A DNA stretch of 60,163 nucleotides from Treponema sp. (GTDB taxonomy: Bacteria; Spirochaetota; Spirochaetia; Treponematales; Treponemataceae), in contig NZ_JAILGZ010000162.1 in assembly GCF_024696245.1 (NCBI RefSeq), positions 1-60,163 of the forward strand. The letters run 5' to 3'. Positions 17,134 through 26,323 of the stretch are shown here, one piece after another (the stretch's first letter is position 1; every line of letters starts with the position of its first letter). The notes below the pieces were generated by a model. It was not told the DNA's origin, ran no database searches, and worked only from the letters and a program-made list of their open reading frames with translations. Both the position numbers and the translations under genes were made by a program.

Positions 17134-18975
17134 ATGGAATATAAGGAGATAAAACGATATAATCCTTTAATTATGGAACACAACATGATTTTATCAGCTT
17201 CGGGCTGGCGTAAGGTATTTGTTGAATCAGGAGATCAGCATGATACCAGTGAAAATATTGGAAATACAAACAGCTGTCTTTCTGTTCTTATAGCAGAAAG
17301 CTTTATAAATTACCTTCAGGATAAATGTCATAAAAAAAGACCTGTAATTGTTGTAGGAAGGGACACCAGACCTACAGGCATAAAGATTGCAGAAGCAGTA
17401 TTAAAAACCATGCTCTACTATAAAATAAAGGTAGAATATCTTGGCGTTACTGCTGCCCCGGAAATCATGGCCTACTCAAAAACTGCTGACGGTTTTCTTT
17501 ACATAAGTGCCAGCCACAATCCTGTAGGTCATAACGGAATAAAGTTCGGTTTAAATGACGGAGGTGTTCTTGAAGCTTCCCAGTCTAAAATACTTGCTGA
17601 TGATTTTAAAGCTAAGCTTCTTACCGTAAACTGCCAGACTCATGCAGAAAGCATTCTTAAGGCTGCAGGAGAAAAAGAATACTCTAAACTCCTTACAAAA
17701 GGCAGGGATTATAAGATTAAGGCCCTGGATTACTACGAGAACTTTATTAAGGAAGTAATTACCGGCAGCAATAAAAAAAGTGAAGAAGAAGACTTCTTTA
17801 ACCTTCTTGCTGAATGTACAGCACAGAATCCCCTTTCCATAGTATGCGACATGAATGGCAGTGCAAGATGCCGTTCTATCGATGAAAGATTTATAAAAAG
17901 CTGTAAATTGAATTTTATTGCCATGAATAATACTCCTGGAGAAATAGCCCACGAAATTATTCCGGAGCCGGAAAACCTTGTATGGTGTGCAGGCAAAATG
18001 AATGAACTCCACCAGGCAGGAGATAATACAGTACTTTTAGGTTACATGCCTGACTGTGACGGTGACAGGGGTAACATGGTTTACTGGGACGAAAAAAAGG
18101 AAAAGGCTTTTCCTATAGAAGCCCAGACTGTATTTGCCCTTTGTGTTATGGCAGAACTGGCCTTTGAATACTGGAAAAATCCTAAGGCAAAAAAACTTGC
18201 TGTTGCCGTTAACTGCCCTACTTCCATGAGAATAGAAGAAATCTGCAAAGTCTTTAAGGCAGAAGTATTCAGGGGAGAGGTTGGAGAAGCCAATATAGTT
18301 AACCTTGCCAGGGAAAAAAGAGCTGAAGGCTATAATGTCCGTATTCTTGGTGAAGGTTCCAACGGAGGTAACATTACCTATCCTTCCTGTGTAAGGGATC
18401 CTGTTGCTACAGTCTTTGCAGCAGTAAAACTTCTTTCAATCAGGGATACCCTGGATAAAAAGGGCAAAGTTCACGAAGGAATATTCCATCTCTGGTGCAG
18501 GCTTTCCGGAAATGAAGACAGGTATAAACAGGATTTTACCCTCTCTGATATTCTTGAAACCCTTCCTGAATATGTTACTACAGGTGTAAGCGAAAGCAGG
18601 GCTGTTCTTGATGTTAAAACAGAAGACAAGGGACACCTTAAACTCAGATTCCAGAAGATTTTCATGCAGGAATGGGAAGAAAGAAAGGCAGAACTTCTTG
18701 AAAAATACGGTATTGCAGATTACGAATGCATTACTACAAACGGAACAAAAGAAGTAAGGAATGCCAGTGACTGGAACAATGGTAACGGAGGACTTAAGGT
18801 TCTTTTTAAAAACCAGAATGGAACTTCACTGGCTTACATATGGATGCGCCCAAGTGGTACGGAAAAAGTATTCAGGGTTCTCTGTGACGTAAAGGGCAAA
18901 AAGCCTCAGATGAGTGCCAGCCTTCTTGACTGGGAAAGAGCCATGCTGACTAAGGCAGACAGCCTGAAAGCCTGA
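17134..18975 (+). CDS. Phosphoglucomutase/phosphomannomutase family protein
   Basis: 613 residues, alpha-D-phosphohexomutase superfamily. All four signatures are present: catalytic phosphoserine loop YISASHNP (Ser127), metal loop PDCDGDRGN (about 308-316), sugar loop GEGSNGG (about 410-416), and phosphate-binding loop RPSGTEKVF near the C-terminus. The length exceeds most family members (450-580) because of insertions around 185-230 and 480-560. The hexose specificity cannot be read from the sequence. Start choice is uncertain: the ATG at 17134 has only AGGA at 12 bases, and another ATG stands at 17173. The window has a second, clearly different mutase at 26324. Confidence 0.85.
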   Translation: MEYKEIKRYNPLIMEHNMILSASGWRKVFVESGDQHDTSENIGNTNSCLSVLIAESFINYLQDKCHKKRPVIVVGRDTRPTGIKIAEAVLKTMLYYKIKVEYLGVTAAPEIMAYSKTADGFLYISASHNPVGHNGIKFGLNDGGVLEASQSKILADDFKAKLLTVNCQTHAESILKAAGEKEYSKLLTKGRDYKIKALDYYENFIKEVITGSNKKSEEEDFFNLLAECTAQNPLSIVCDMNGSARCRSIDERFIKSCKLNFIAMNNTPGEIAHEIIPEPENLVWCAGKMNELHQAGDNTVLLGYMPDCDGDRGNMVYWDEKKEKAFPIEAQTVFALCVMAELAFEYWKNPKAKKLAVAVNCPTSMRIEEICKVFKAEVFRGEVGEANIVNLAREKRAEGYNVRILGEGSNGGNITYPSCVRDPVATVFAAVKLLSIRDTLDKKGKVHEGIFHLWCRLSGNEDRYKQDFTLSDILETLPEYVTTGVSESRAVLDVKTEDKGHLKLRFQKIFMQEWEERKAELLEKYGIADYECITTNGTKEVRNASDWNNGNGGLKVLFKNQNGTSLAYIWMRPSGTEKVFRVLCDVKGKKPQMSASLLDWERAMLTKADSLKA

Positions 18976-18984
18976 TAATTTTTT

Positions 18985-19013
18985 TTGCAAAATCCAGTAT
19001 TCCACAATAAAAT
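18985..19013 (+). promoter_or_regulatory. Candidate promoter of the chemoreceptor gene
   Basis: TTGCAA (18985-18990), 17 bases, TAAAAT (19008-19013). A second candidate downstream is TTTAAA, 16 bases, TATACT. A 10-bp inverted repeat (CCAGTATTCC at 18994-19003, GGAATACTGG at 19073-19082) has its left arm in the spacer of the first promoter and its right arm next to the start codon. Confidence 0.4.
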
Positions 19014-19086
19014 TATTATAAGCTTTAAACTTCCATTTATTGAATTATACTTTAAAGGGAAGAAAAAAAGGGGGAATACTGGATAT

Positions 19087-21183
19087 ATGGAACCTAAGAA
19101 AAAAAGCCTTATAAAAAAGATTGTTATTGTAACAGGACTTGCCATAGTCCTGCTCTTCTTACTGCTTATAGAACTTTCTGTTTATGTCGTAAACAAATCC
19201 TCAAGGGAAACTGCAGAAAACGACATAAGCATGATTGCTTCTTCCTATGCAAACTATGTAACTTCCTGGCTGGACGAAAACCTCAATCACATGGAGTTTT
19301 ACACTCAGGCAGATGCCGTTTACAATTACAAGTCACCGGATGAAATTGCTAAGTGGCTTGCAACTACTCCACCCCGCCGCAGCAAAGAAATCGACTATGT
19401 TCTCTTTATTGATGCCCAGGGAAATTCCTACTACGATTCCGGAAAAAGAGGAAACAACTCTGACCGTGCCTATTACAAGGCAATTATGACCGGAGCTGAC
19501 TTTTATATAACTGACCCTACCCTGGCAAAAGCAACAGGAAAGGTTTCCATTATGGTTGTTAAGGCAGCATACACTTCTACCGGCAAAAAAGTTGGTATGT
19601 TTGTAGGTGTTAAAACCATAGACAAGATTCAGGCAGAAATTCATGCCTTTACATTGGGAGAAAAGGGTTACGCCTTTATGCTGTCAGGAAACGGTACTGC
19701 CATGTGCCACCCTGATACAGAACTTCAGATGACGGCAAACTTTATTACTGATAATATTGAAGGTCATGCTGATATTAAGAAAACTGCAGAAAAAATGGCT
19801 GCAGGACAAAGGGGTGAAGCTACTGTAAACAGCTTTATCATGCCGGGAGAAAAGGATGTTATTTTCTATGCACCTGTAGAAAAGACAAACTGGTCTGTTG
19901 GTATCAGTATTCCTAAACCTCAGCTGGATGCATCTTCATTAAAAATCCGCCATATACTTATAGTTTCAAACATTATTATTGGATTAGTTATTATTCTTAT
20001 TATCGTAACCCTTATGGTAATTGCCTTCAGGCCACTTAAGCTTGTTGTCCGCAGTATTTCCGGAATAGCCAGCGGTAATGCAGACCTTACCCAGCGTATA
20101 GAAATAAAGAATGCAGATGAAATTGGTTCTGTAGGTCTGGGATTCAACAAGTTTATTATGAAGCTGCAGGAAATTATCGGTCAGGTAAAGGAATCTAAAA
20201 CAGCCCTTGTAGATGTAGACGAAAATCTTCAGGCAAGTATTCAGGATACAGAAACTTCCATTAAGGAAATACTTCAATGTATTCAGGAGCTTAAAAACCT
20301 TATCGGGGAACAAAACCAGAGCGTAGACGGAACAGCTACTGCAGTTGCAGAGATTACTTCAAATATTCAGTCCCTTGAGCATATGATTCTGTCCCAGTCT
20401 TCCGGTGTAAACCAGGCTTCTGCAGCAACGGAAGAGATGATAGGCAACATAAATGCAATTAATTCTTCTATAGAAAAAATGGCAGTTGAATTTAATTCCC
20501 TGCAGCAAAAGGCAAATATGGGTTCTTCAAAACAGCAGACCGTAAATGAACAGATCAGCGAAATAGAAACCCAGTCAGCCATGCTTCAGGAAGCAAACGT
20601 GGCTATTTCTGCCATTGCTGAACAGACTAACCTTCTTGCCATGAATGCGGCAATTGAAGCTGCCCATGCAGGGGATGCAGGAAAGGGATTTGCCGTTGTA
20701 GCTGACGAAATCAGAAAGCTTTCAGAAACATCTTCTGCCCAGTCAAAGACAATTGGAGACCAGCTGCAGAAAATCATGACATCAATTGACACTGTAGTAA
20801 CTTCTTCAAATGAATCAAGCGATGCCTTTATTGCAGTATCTACAAGCATTCAGGAAACAGACCAGCTTGTCCGCCAGATTAAGTCCGCTATGGAAGAACA
20901 GGCAGAAGGTTCAAAACAGGTTCTGGATGCCCTGCAGATAATGAGCGACAGTACTTCCAGGGTAAGGGCTTCTGCATCAGAAATGAGTATCGGAAGCAAG
21001 CAGATTCTTTCTGAAGTTGCAAGACTAAAGGACAACTCAGGCAACCTTAACAGCTCGGTAGAAACAATTACAGGCAGTGCTACAAAAATAGAAGAAACAG
21101 GAAATGCCCTTACAGGTATATCTTCAGAAATGAATTCTTCAATTGCAAGAATCGGAAAGGAAATTGACCAGTTTAAGGTATAA
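19087..21183 (+). CDS. Methyl-accepting chemotaxis protein with double Cache sensor
   Basis: 698 residues, start at 19087. The topology is TM1 (about 11-33), periplasmic dCache-type sensor (about 40-280, with [16 protein letters not shown] and [15 protein letters not shown]), TM2 (about 286-308), HAMP (to about 360) and a cytoplasmic signalling domain. The hairpin tip is [20 protein letters not shown], the CheA/CheW contact region. dCache domains bind small molecules such as amino acids or nucleosides; the ligand here is not evident. The gene precedes a nucleoside transporter but is separated by a terminator and a promoter. A longer frame from 18985 lies over the promoter and is rejected. Confidence 0.93.
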   Translation: MEPKKKSLIKKIVIVTGLAIVLLFLLLIELSVYVVNKSSRETAENDISMIASSYANYVTSWLDENLNHMEFYTQADAVYNYKSPDEIAKWLATTPPRRSKEIDYVLFIDAQGNSYYDSGKRGNNSDRAYYKAIMTGADFYITDPTLAKATGKVSIMVVKAAYTSTGKKVGMFVGVKTIDKIQAEIHAFTLGEKGYAFMLSGNGTAMCHPDTELQMTANFITDNIEGHADIKKTAEKMAAGQRGEATVNSFIMPGEKDVIFYAPVEKTNWSVGISIPKPQLDASSLKIRHILIVSNIIIGLVIILIIVTLMVIAFRPLKLVVRSISGIASGNADLTQRIEIKNADEIGSVGLGFNKFIMKLQEIIGQVKESKTALVDVDENLQASIQDTETSIKEILQCIQELKNLIGEQNQSVDGTATAVAEITSNIQSLEHMILSQSSGVNQASAATEEMIGNINAINSSIEKMAVEFNSLQQKANMGSSKQQTVNEQISEIETQSAMLQEANVAISAIAEQTNLLAMNAAIEAAHAGDAGKGFAVVADEIRKLSETSSAQSKTIGDQLQKIMTSIDTVVTSSNESSDAFIAVSTSIQETDQLVRQIKSAMEEQAEGSKQVLDALQIMSDSTSRVRASASEMSIGSKQILSEVARLKDNSGNLNSSVETITGSATKIEETGNALTGISSEMNSSIARIGKEIDQFKV

Positions 21184-21192
21184 AAATAAGGA

Positions 21193-21226
21193 AAAGGCCG
21201 GCGTAAAATACCGGTCTTTCTTTTTT
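21193..21226 (+). terminator. Intrinsic terminator of the chemoreceptor gene
   Basis: AAGGCCGG pairs with CCGGTCTT (one G-T pair) around a 9-base loop and is followed by TTCTTTTTT. It begins about 10 bases after the stop. Confidence 0.8.
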
Positions 21227-21274
21227 AGTACTTTGTAAGAAACGGCTTTTTTTTATCAAAGACTAATATTTTCC

Positions 21275-21303
21275 TTGTCTTTTATACCCCTTAGATTTAT
21301 AAT
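21275..21303 (+). promoter_or_regulatory. Promoter of the nucleoside-binding lipoprotein operon
   Basis: TTGTCT (21275-21280), 17 bases, perfect TATAAT (21298-21303). The predicted leader of about 60 bases carries a short hairpin (CGGTTT at 21314-21319 with AAACCG at 21324-21329, GGAA loop) ahead of the AGAAGGAG ribosome site. Confidence 0.75.
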
Positions 21304-21370
21304 GTTCGGTACGCGGTTTGGAAAAACCGTGGATCTAAAAAATAAACGCATTTAGAGAAGGAGAAATCAC

Positions 21371-22504
21371 ATGAAAAGACTTATTGCAGCTGCTTTAGTA
21401 GCAATTACTGCATTTGCCGGATTAGCATCTTGCTCTTCTAAAGACAGTGCTGATATCTGTATGGTAACAGACTCAGGAGATATTACTGACCAGTCTTTTA
21501 ACCAGACAACTTATGAAGCTTGTAAAGAATTTGCAAAAGACAACAAGCTTAACTTCAAGTACTTTAAGCCAACAGCAAACACAACTGCTGCCCGCGTAGC
21601 ATCAATTGACCTTGCTGCTAAAGAAAAGAAAGTTAAGGCTATTGTTCTTCCTGGCTTCCTCTTTGCAGAAGCAATCGTAGAAAGAGCAGAAAAATATCCT
21701 CACATTAAATTCATCGCCCTTGACGTTTCTGAATTTGACGTTATGAGTGCTGCTGAAGCAAAACAGAAGAAAGGTTACATACTTCCAAAGAACGTATTCT
21801 GTGCTGTATATGATGAACAGATTCCTGGCTACATGGCAGGATATGCTGCAGTAAAAGAAGGTTTTGAACACCTTGGATTCCTTGGTGGAATGGCTGTTCC
21901 TGCTGTAATCCGCTACGGATACGGATACGTACAGGGTGCTAACCAGGCTGCTGTAGAAATGAAAAAGACTGACAAAGTAACAATCGAATATGTTTACGGC
22001 GGACAGTTCTACGGTGACGCTCAGATTAAGGGTGTTATGGATTCATGGTACACAGGACGCGGTGTTGAAGTTGTATTTGCCTGCGGTGGCGGTATCTTTA
22101 CTTCTGCATGTGAAGCTGCAAAAGATGTTGGCGGAAAGGTTATCGGTGTTGATACAGACCAGAGCGCACTTATCAACTCTACATACGTTGACGGAATGTG
22201 TGTAACTTCTGCAATGAAGGGTCTCGCAGCAACAGTAAAATCTAACCTTGCTGCAATCGTAGACGGAACATGGGATGATGTATACGGCGGACAGATTAAC
22301 AGCCTTGGTCTTGTATCTTCTACAAACCTTGACCTTAACTACGTTCAGCTTCCTACAGACACATGGTCTATGAAGAACTTCTCTGTTGATGAATATAAGG
22401 CTCTTGTTGCTAAACTTTGCACTGGAGAACTTAAAGTTTCTGCAGATACAGACAAAGCACCTGCAGTTGCCGTTAAATTCAACACATACGCAAACATCAA
22501 ATAA
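21371..22504 (+). CDS. pnrA: BMP-family purine nucleoside-binding lipoprotein (PnrA/TmpC-like)
   Basis: 377 residues with a lipobox LASC (lipid-modified Cys near residue 22). The N-terminal motif MVTDSGDITDQSFNQ is shared with treponemal PnrA (TmpC), whose Asp and Asn in this stretch contact the nucleoside. GQFYGDAQIKGVMDSWYTGRGVEVVFACGGG and VIGVDTDQSAL-type segments (cited in part) complete the BMP/periplasmic-binding fold. It would deliver purine nucleosides to the ABC transporter coded by the next three genes. The related riboflavin binder RfuA is a possible alternative. Codon use is that of a highly expressed gene. A strong promoter precedes it and an attenuating hairpin follows it. Confidence 0.85.
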   Translation: MKRLIAAALVAITAFAGLASCSSKDSADICMVTDSGDITDQSFNQTTYEACKEFAKDNKLNFKYFKPTANTTAARVASIDLAAKEKKVKAIVLPGFLFAEAIVERAEKYPHIKFIALDVSEFDVMSAAEAKQKKGYILPKNVFCAVYDEQIPGYMAGYAAVKEGFEHLGFLGGMAVPAVIRYGYGYVQGANQAAVEMKKTDKVTIEYVYGGQFYGDAQIKGVMDSWYTGRGVEVVFACGGGIFTSACEAAKDVGGKVIGVDTDQSALINSTYVDGMCVTSAMKGLAATVKSNLAAIVDGTWDDVYGGQINSLGLVSSTNLDLNYVQLPTDTWSMKNFSVDEYKALVAKLCTGELKVSADTDKAPAVAVKFNTYANIK

Positions 22505-22527
22505 TAAAAGCTAAAATCTAATGGCGG

Positions 22528-22569
22528 GTCATCATTCGGGCTAAGCACCCGGGTGGTGACATTTTTTTT
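22528..22569 (+). terminator. Attenuating terminator between binding protein and transporter genes
   Basis: A 13-bp stem with G-T pairs (22528-22540 with 22548-22560), a 7-base loop, then ATTTTTTTT. It lies between the lipoprotein gene and its ATPase gene. It probably lowers transporter expression relative to the binding protein rather than ending the operon. Confidence 0.8.
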
Positions 22570-22586
22570 CTAAAAAGGACTGCAAC

Positions 22587-24125
22587 ATGAGTGAATTCAT
22601 TATCGAAATGCTCAACATTACAAAAAGATTCCCCGGAATCATTGCAAATGACAACATTACGCTTCAGTTAAAGAAAGGTGAAATCCATGCCCTGCTTGGT
22701 GAAAACGGAGCCGGAAAATCCACCCTTATGAGCGTTCTCTTCGGTCTTTACCAGCCGGAAGAAGGACTGATAAAAAAAGACGGTACGGAAGTAAAAATCA
22801 ATAATCCAAATGATGCCACCGCACTGGGAATCGGTATGGTTCACCAGCACTTTAAACTTGTAGAAACATTTACTGTTCTTGACAACATTATTCTTGGTTC
22901 TGAACCGGCAAATCATGGTTTTCTTAACCGCAAAGAAGCTAAAAACAAAATCCTTGAACTTAGTAACAGATACGGTCTTTCAGTAGATCCTGATGCCGTA
23001 ATAGAAGACATACCTGTAGGAATGCAGCAGCGTGTAGAAATCCTTAAAATGCTCTACAGGAACAACGAAATCCTTATTTTTGATGAACCTACAGCCGTAC
23101 TTACTCCTCAGGAAATTACGGAACTCATGCAGATTATGAAAAATCTTGCAGCAGAAGGAAAATCAATTCTCTTTATAACCCATAAACTTGCAGAAATCAT
23201 GCAGGTAGCCGACAGATGTTCCGTTTTAAGAAAGGGAAAGTACATCGGCACCGTAAATATAAAAGATACTAATGAAAACGAATTAAGCCACATGATGGTA
23301 GGAAGGGACGTTCAGCTTCAGGTAGACAAGACTCCGGCAAAAGCAGGAGAAGCTGTTCTTGAAGTAGAAAATCTCTGTGTAAAAAGCCGTATCCATGATG
23401 CCCTGGCCGTTAAAAACGTAAGCCTTACAGTACATGCAGGAGAAATCGTATGTATTGCAGGTATTGACGGAAACGGACAGTCAGAGTTTATTCACGGATT
23501 AACAGGTCTTGAAGCTCTTGCATCTGCAGATACAAAAATCATTCTTGCAGGAAAAGACATTACAAAAGAATCCATCAGACAACGTTCTATAGACGGAATG
23601 AGCCATATTCCTGAAGACCGTCATAAGCATGGTCTTGTACTGGACTATAATCTTGAACAGAATATTGTCCTTCAGCGTTACTGGCAGAAGGACTTTCAGA
23701 ATAAAGGCTTTATTAAACCTGATGCAGTTACTTCTTATGCAGAAAAACTCATTGATCAGTATGACGTAAGATCAGGACAGGGATGTAAAACAACTGTACG
23801 TGCCATGTCCGGAGGAAACCAGCAGAAGGCCATTATTGCCCGTGAACTTGATAAGGAACATAAGCTTCTTATTGCAGTTCAGCCTACCCGCGGTCTTGAT
23901 GTAGGTGCAATCGAATACATTCACAAACAGATTGTTGCAGACAGAGACAGGGGTGCAGGTGTACTTCTTGTTTCCTATGAACTTTCAGAAGTATTTGCCC
24001 TTGCAGACAGAATCCTCGTTATGTACGAAGGAGAAATCAACGGAGAATTCAAGCCTGAAGAAATTACCTTTAAGGAACTTGGACTTTACATGTCAGGTGC
24101 AAAAAGACAGGGGAAGGATAAATGA
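22587..24125 (+). CDS. Nucleoside ABC transporter, tandem ATP-binding protein
   Basis: 512 residues with two ABC domains, as in RbsA/NupO-type ATPases. The first domain has Walker A GENGAGKST (38-46), a Q-loop at VHQHF, an unusual signature VGMQQRVEI and Walker B LIFDEPT. The second has a degenerate Walker A (GIDGNGQSE) but a canonical signature MSGGNQQK. The asymmetric arrangement is normal for this family and suggests that one site hydrolyses ATP. It powers import through the two permeases downstream. The stop overlaps the next start by four bases (ATGA), showing translational coupling. Confidence 0.93.
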   Translation: MSEFIIEMLNITKRFPGIIANDNITLQLKKGEIHALLGENGAGKSTLMSVLFGLYQPEEGLIKKDGTEVKINNPNDATALGIGMVHQHFKLVETFTVLDNIILGSEPANHGFLNRKEAKNKILELSNRYGLSVDPDAVIEDIPVGMQQRVEILKMLYRNNEILIFDEPTAVLTPQEITELMQIMKNLAAEGKSILFITHKLAEIMQVADRCSVLRKGKYIGTVNIKDTNENELSHMMVGRDVQLQVDKTPAKAGEAVLEVENLCVKSRIHDALAVKNVSLTVHAGEIVCIAGIDGNGQSEFIHGLTGLEALASADTKIILAGKDITKESIRQRSIDGMSHIPEDRHKHGLVLDYNLEQNIVLQRYWQKDFQNKGFIKPDAVTSYAEKLIDQYDVRSGQGCKTTVRAMSGGNQQKAIIARELDKEHKLLIAVQPTRGLDVGAIEYIHKQIVADRDRGAGVLLVSYELSEVFALADRILVMYEGEINGEFKPEEITFKELGLYMSGAKRQGKDK

Positions 24126-25228
24126 ACAAAAACTTATTAGAAAAAGAAAGCGTAAAATCAATTGTTTCAGCAGTTTTCTGTGCACTTCTTGGAATCATTG
24201 CAGGTTTTATAGTGCTTCTCTTTATAAATGCTGAACATGCAGGTGAAGGTATTCAGACCATTCTCCTTAACTTCCTTAACTTTCCTACAACAGAACTGAT
24301 TCTGGAAAATCTGGGAAACACACTGGTTCAGGCAGTTCCACTGATTCTCTGCGGACTTTCAGTTCTCTTTGCCTACAAGGCCGGACTCTTTAATATTGGT
24401 GCCGGCGGTCAGTACTGTATTTCCATTGCAGTAACCCTTACCTGTGCCATCAGATTCCACATGCCCTGGTACCTCTGCGTTATTTTTGCAATGCTTTCAG
24501 GTGCAGCATGGGGAGCCCTGGCCGGTATGTTCAAGGCTTTGTTTAACGTAAATGAAGTAATTGCCTGCATCATGCTTAACTGGATTGGTCTTTACATTAC
24601 AAATACAGTACTTAAAAACCCTGTTGTAATGAACAGCTCAAAATCCCTTACCTACAACATTACTACTGTTTCTCCGGATTCCCTGCTTCCAAACATTGGT
24701 CTGGACAAGCTTTTAAAATGCAGTTACGCAACAATCGCCATTCCACTGGCTATAGTAGTTGCAGTAATCATCTATATCATTCTTACCAAAACTACTTTTG
24801 GTTACGAACTCAGGGCAACAGGCTTTAACAAAAATGCAGCTAAATATGCAGGTATGAAGGCTAAGACCAACATCATCATTACTATGGCAATTGCCGGAGC
24901 CCTGGCAGGTATGGCAGCAGGTCTTTACTACCTTACTGACATGCAGCAATGGGAAACAAGTTCAGCAGTTCCTGGTATGGGATTTAACGGTATTGCAGTA
25001 GCCTTCCTTGGCGGACTTAACCCTATTGGAGTTGTTTTTGCAGGATTCTTTATTCAGCATATTACTTCAGGCGGTGCAGCCCTGGATACTACCTACTACA
25101 ATCCTCATATTGCTGACCTGATTTCTTCTACTATTATTTATCTCTGCTCATTTGTACTTATCTTTAAGACAATTATTGCAAAGATTTCCCTTAAGAAAAA
25201 AACAGAATCTACAAAGGAGGGTGAATAA
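24122..25228 (+). CDS. Nucleoside ABC transporter permease (BPD_transp_2 family), first subunit
   Basis: 368 residues with about eight to ten membrane helices. The family stretch GLSVLFAYKAGLFNIGAGGQ is followed by AWGALAGMFKALFNVNEVIACIMLNW (cited for reference, about 130-157), typical of NupP-like permeases of BMP-binding-protein systems. The first helix starts near residue 14. It overlaps the ATPase gene by four bases and the next permease gene by one base (TAATG). Together with the 25228 gene it forms the heterodimeric membrane channel. The nucleoside substrate is inferred from the PnrA-like binding protein. Confidence 0.92.
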   Translation: MNKNLLEKESVKSIVSAVFCALLGIIAGFIVLLFINAEHAGEGIQTILLNFLNFPTTELILENLGNTLVQAVPLILCGLSVLFAYKAGLFNIGAGGQYCISIAVTLTCAIRFHMPWYLCVIFAMLSGAAWGALAGMFKALFNVNEVIACIMLNWIGLYITNTVLKNPVVMNSSKSLTYNITTVSPDSLLPNIGLDKLLKCSYATIAIPLAIVVAVIIYIILTKTTFGYELRATGFNKNAAKYAGMKAKTNIIITMAIAGALAGMAAGLYYLTDMQQWETSSAVPGMGFNGIAVAFLGGLNPIGVVFAGFFIQHITSGGAALDTTYYNPHIADLISSTIIYLCSFVLIFKTIIAKISLKKKTESTKEGE

Positions 25229-26193
25229 TGGCCCTTATCATACAGTACACATTGATTTTTGCTTCAGTACTTGTACTGGTAGCTTTAGGCGGTATGTTTT
25301 CTGAACGTTCCGGTATCATAAACATCGGTCTTGAAGGAATTATGGTATTTGGTGCCCTGGGAGGAGCCTTTGTACTTTCTCAGATTCCTCCTGGAACAAA
25401 TGCCTTTGTTATTGTACTTCTGACAATTCTTGTAAGTGCAATCTGCGGAATGATTTCTTCTCTTTTACTGGCAGTAGCAGCCATTAACTTTAAGGCAGAT
25501 CAGACTCTTGTAGGTACTGCAATCAACATGCTTGCAACTGCAGCTGCAACAGTAATCGTTACTTCATTTAATACAGCCCGTACTGCAAAGGCAGCCCAGC
25601 AGGACTTCTCTGACATCCTTAAATACAATGAAACCCGTGAATCACTGCTTATAAACATTGGTTCCCTTAAGCTTAACTGGTTTATTGTCATTGCCATTCT
25701 TGTACTTATTGCCGCTACAATTATTCTTTACCGTACAAGATTCGGTTTAAGGCTCTGGTCCTGCGGTGAACATCCACAGGCAGCTGATTCAGTAGGTATT
25801 AACGTTTACAAAATGCGTTATGCAGGTGTAATCATTTCCGGTATTCTTGGTGGAATCGGAGGTATTACTTATATTTCTTCTGCTTCTGCTGAATGGAAAT
25901 TCTCCAACGGTGTAACAGGGGCAGGATTTCTTGCCCTGGCTGTAATGATTTTTGGTCAGTGGAAACCTCTTTACATTGCAGGCTCTGCCCTTCTCTTTGG
26001 TTTCTTCTATGCCCTGTCATTTACTTATTCAGCCTTTGACTTCCTTCTTAAGGCCCTGGATGTACTCCACCTTCCAAGTGAATCATTCCAGATGCTGCCT
26101 TACATTATCTCCCTTATCGTACTTGCCCTTACATCAAAGAAATCAAGGGCACCTAAGGCAGAAGGTATTCCTTATGACAAGGGAAGCCGCTGA
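25228..26193 (+). CDS. Nucleoside ABC transporter permease (BPD_transp_2 family), second subunit
   Basis: 321 residues, mostly membrane helices. The marker ALGGMFSERSGIINIGLEGI near residues 18-38 is diagnostic for the NupQ-like permeases. GLRLWSCGEHPQAADSVGIN near 170 is the cytoplasmic coupling loop that contacts the ATPase. It is the last gene of the pnrA operon, with an AGGAGG before its overlapping start. No clear terminator follows. A new promoter for the phosphoglucomutase gene begins seven bases after the stop. Confidence 0.92.
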   Translation: MALIIQYTLIFASVLVLVALGGMFSERSGIINIGLEGIMVFGALGGAFVLSQIPPGTNAFVIVLLTILVSAICGMISSLLLAVAAINFKADQTLVGTAINMLATAAATVIVTSFNTARTAKAAQQDFSDILKYNETRESLLINIGSLKLNWFIVIAILVLIAATIILYRTRFGLRLWSCGEHPQAADSVGINVYKMRYAGVIISGILGGIGGITYISSASAEWKFSNGVTGAGFLALAVMIFGQWKPLYIAGSALLFGFFYALSFTYSAFDFLLKALDVLHLPSESFQMLPYIISLIVLALTSKKSRAPKAEGIPYDKGSR

Positions 26194-26200
26194 TAAGTAC

Positions 26201-26230
26201 TTGACAAAAAGTGGTAGCAGAAACTAACTT
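26201..26230 (+). promoter_or_regulatory. Promoter of the phosphoglucomutase gene
   Basis: TTGACA (26201-26206), 18 bases, TAACTT (26225-26230). The -35 box is perfect and the -10 weak. The transcript would begin around 26237, just before a 13-bp inverted repeat. Confidence 0.5.
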
Positions 26231-26247
26231 ATTCTGATATATTTTAG

Positions 26248-26285
26248 ACGGATGTCTGAATATCTTACGGTTTTCAGACATCCGT
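26248..26285 (+). promoter_or_regulatory. Perfect 13-bp hairpin in the leader of the phosphoglucomutase gene
   Basis: ACGGATGTCTGAA (26248-26260) and TTCAGACATCCGT (26273-26285) are perfectly complementary with a 12-base loop. No run of T follows directly (TTACGTTTG comes first), so a strong terminator is doubtful. It could be an end for the upstream operon, an mRNA stabiliser or a regulatory element. Confidence 0.6.
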
Positions 26286-26323
26286 TACGTTTGTATACAT
26301 TTTTACAACAAAAGAGGATAAAC

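Noticed and set aside
21296-21340. Possible purine riboswitch before the nucleoside-binding protein gene
   Set aside because: A perfect TATAAT lies within the would-be 5' stem, only one hairpin is present, and conserved purine-aptamer core bases are missing.
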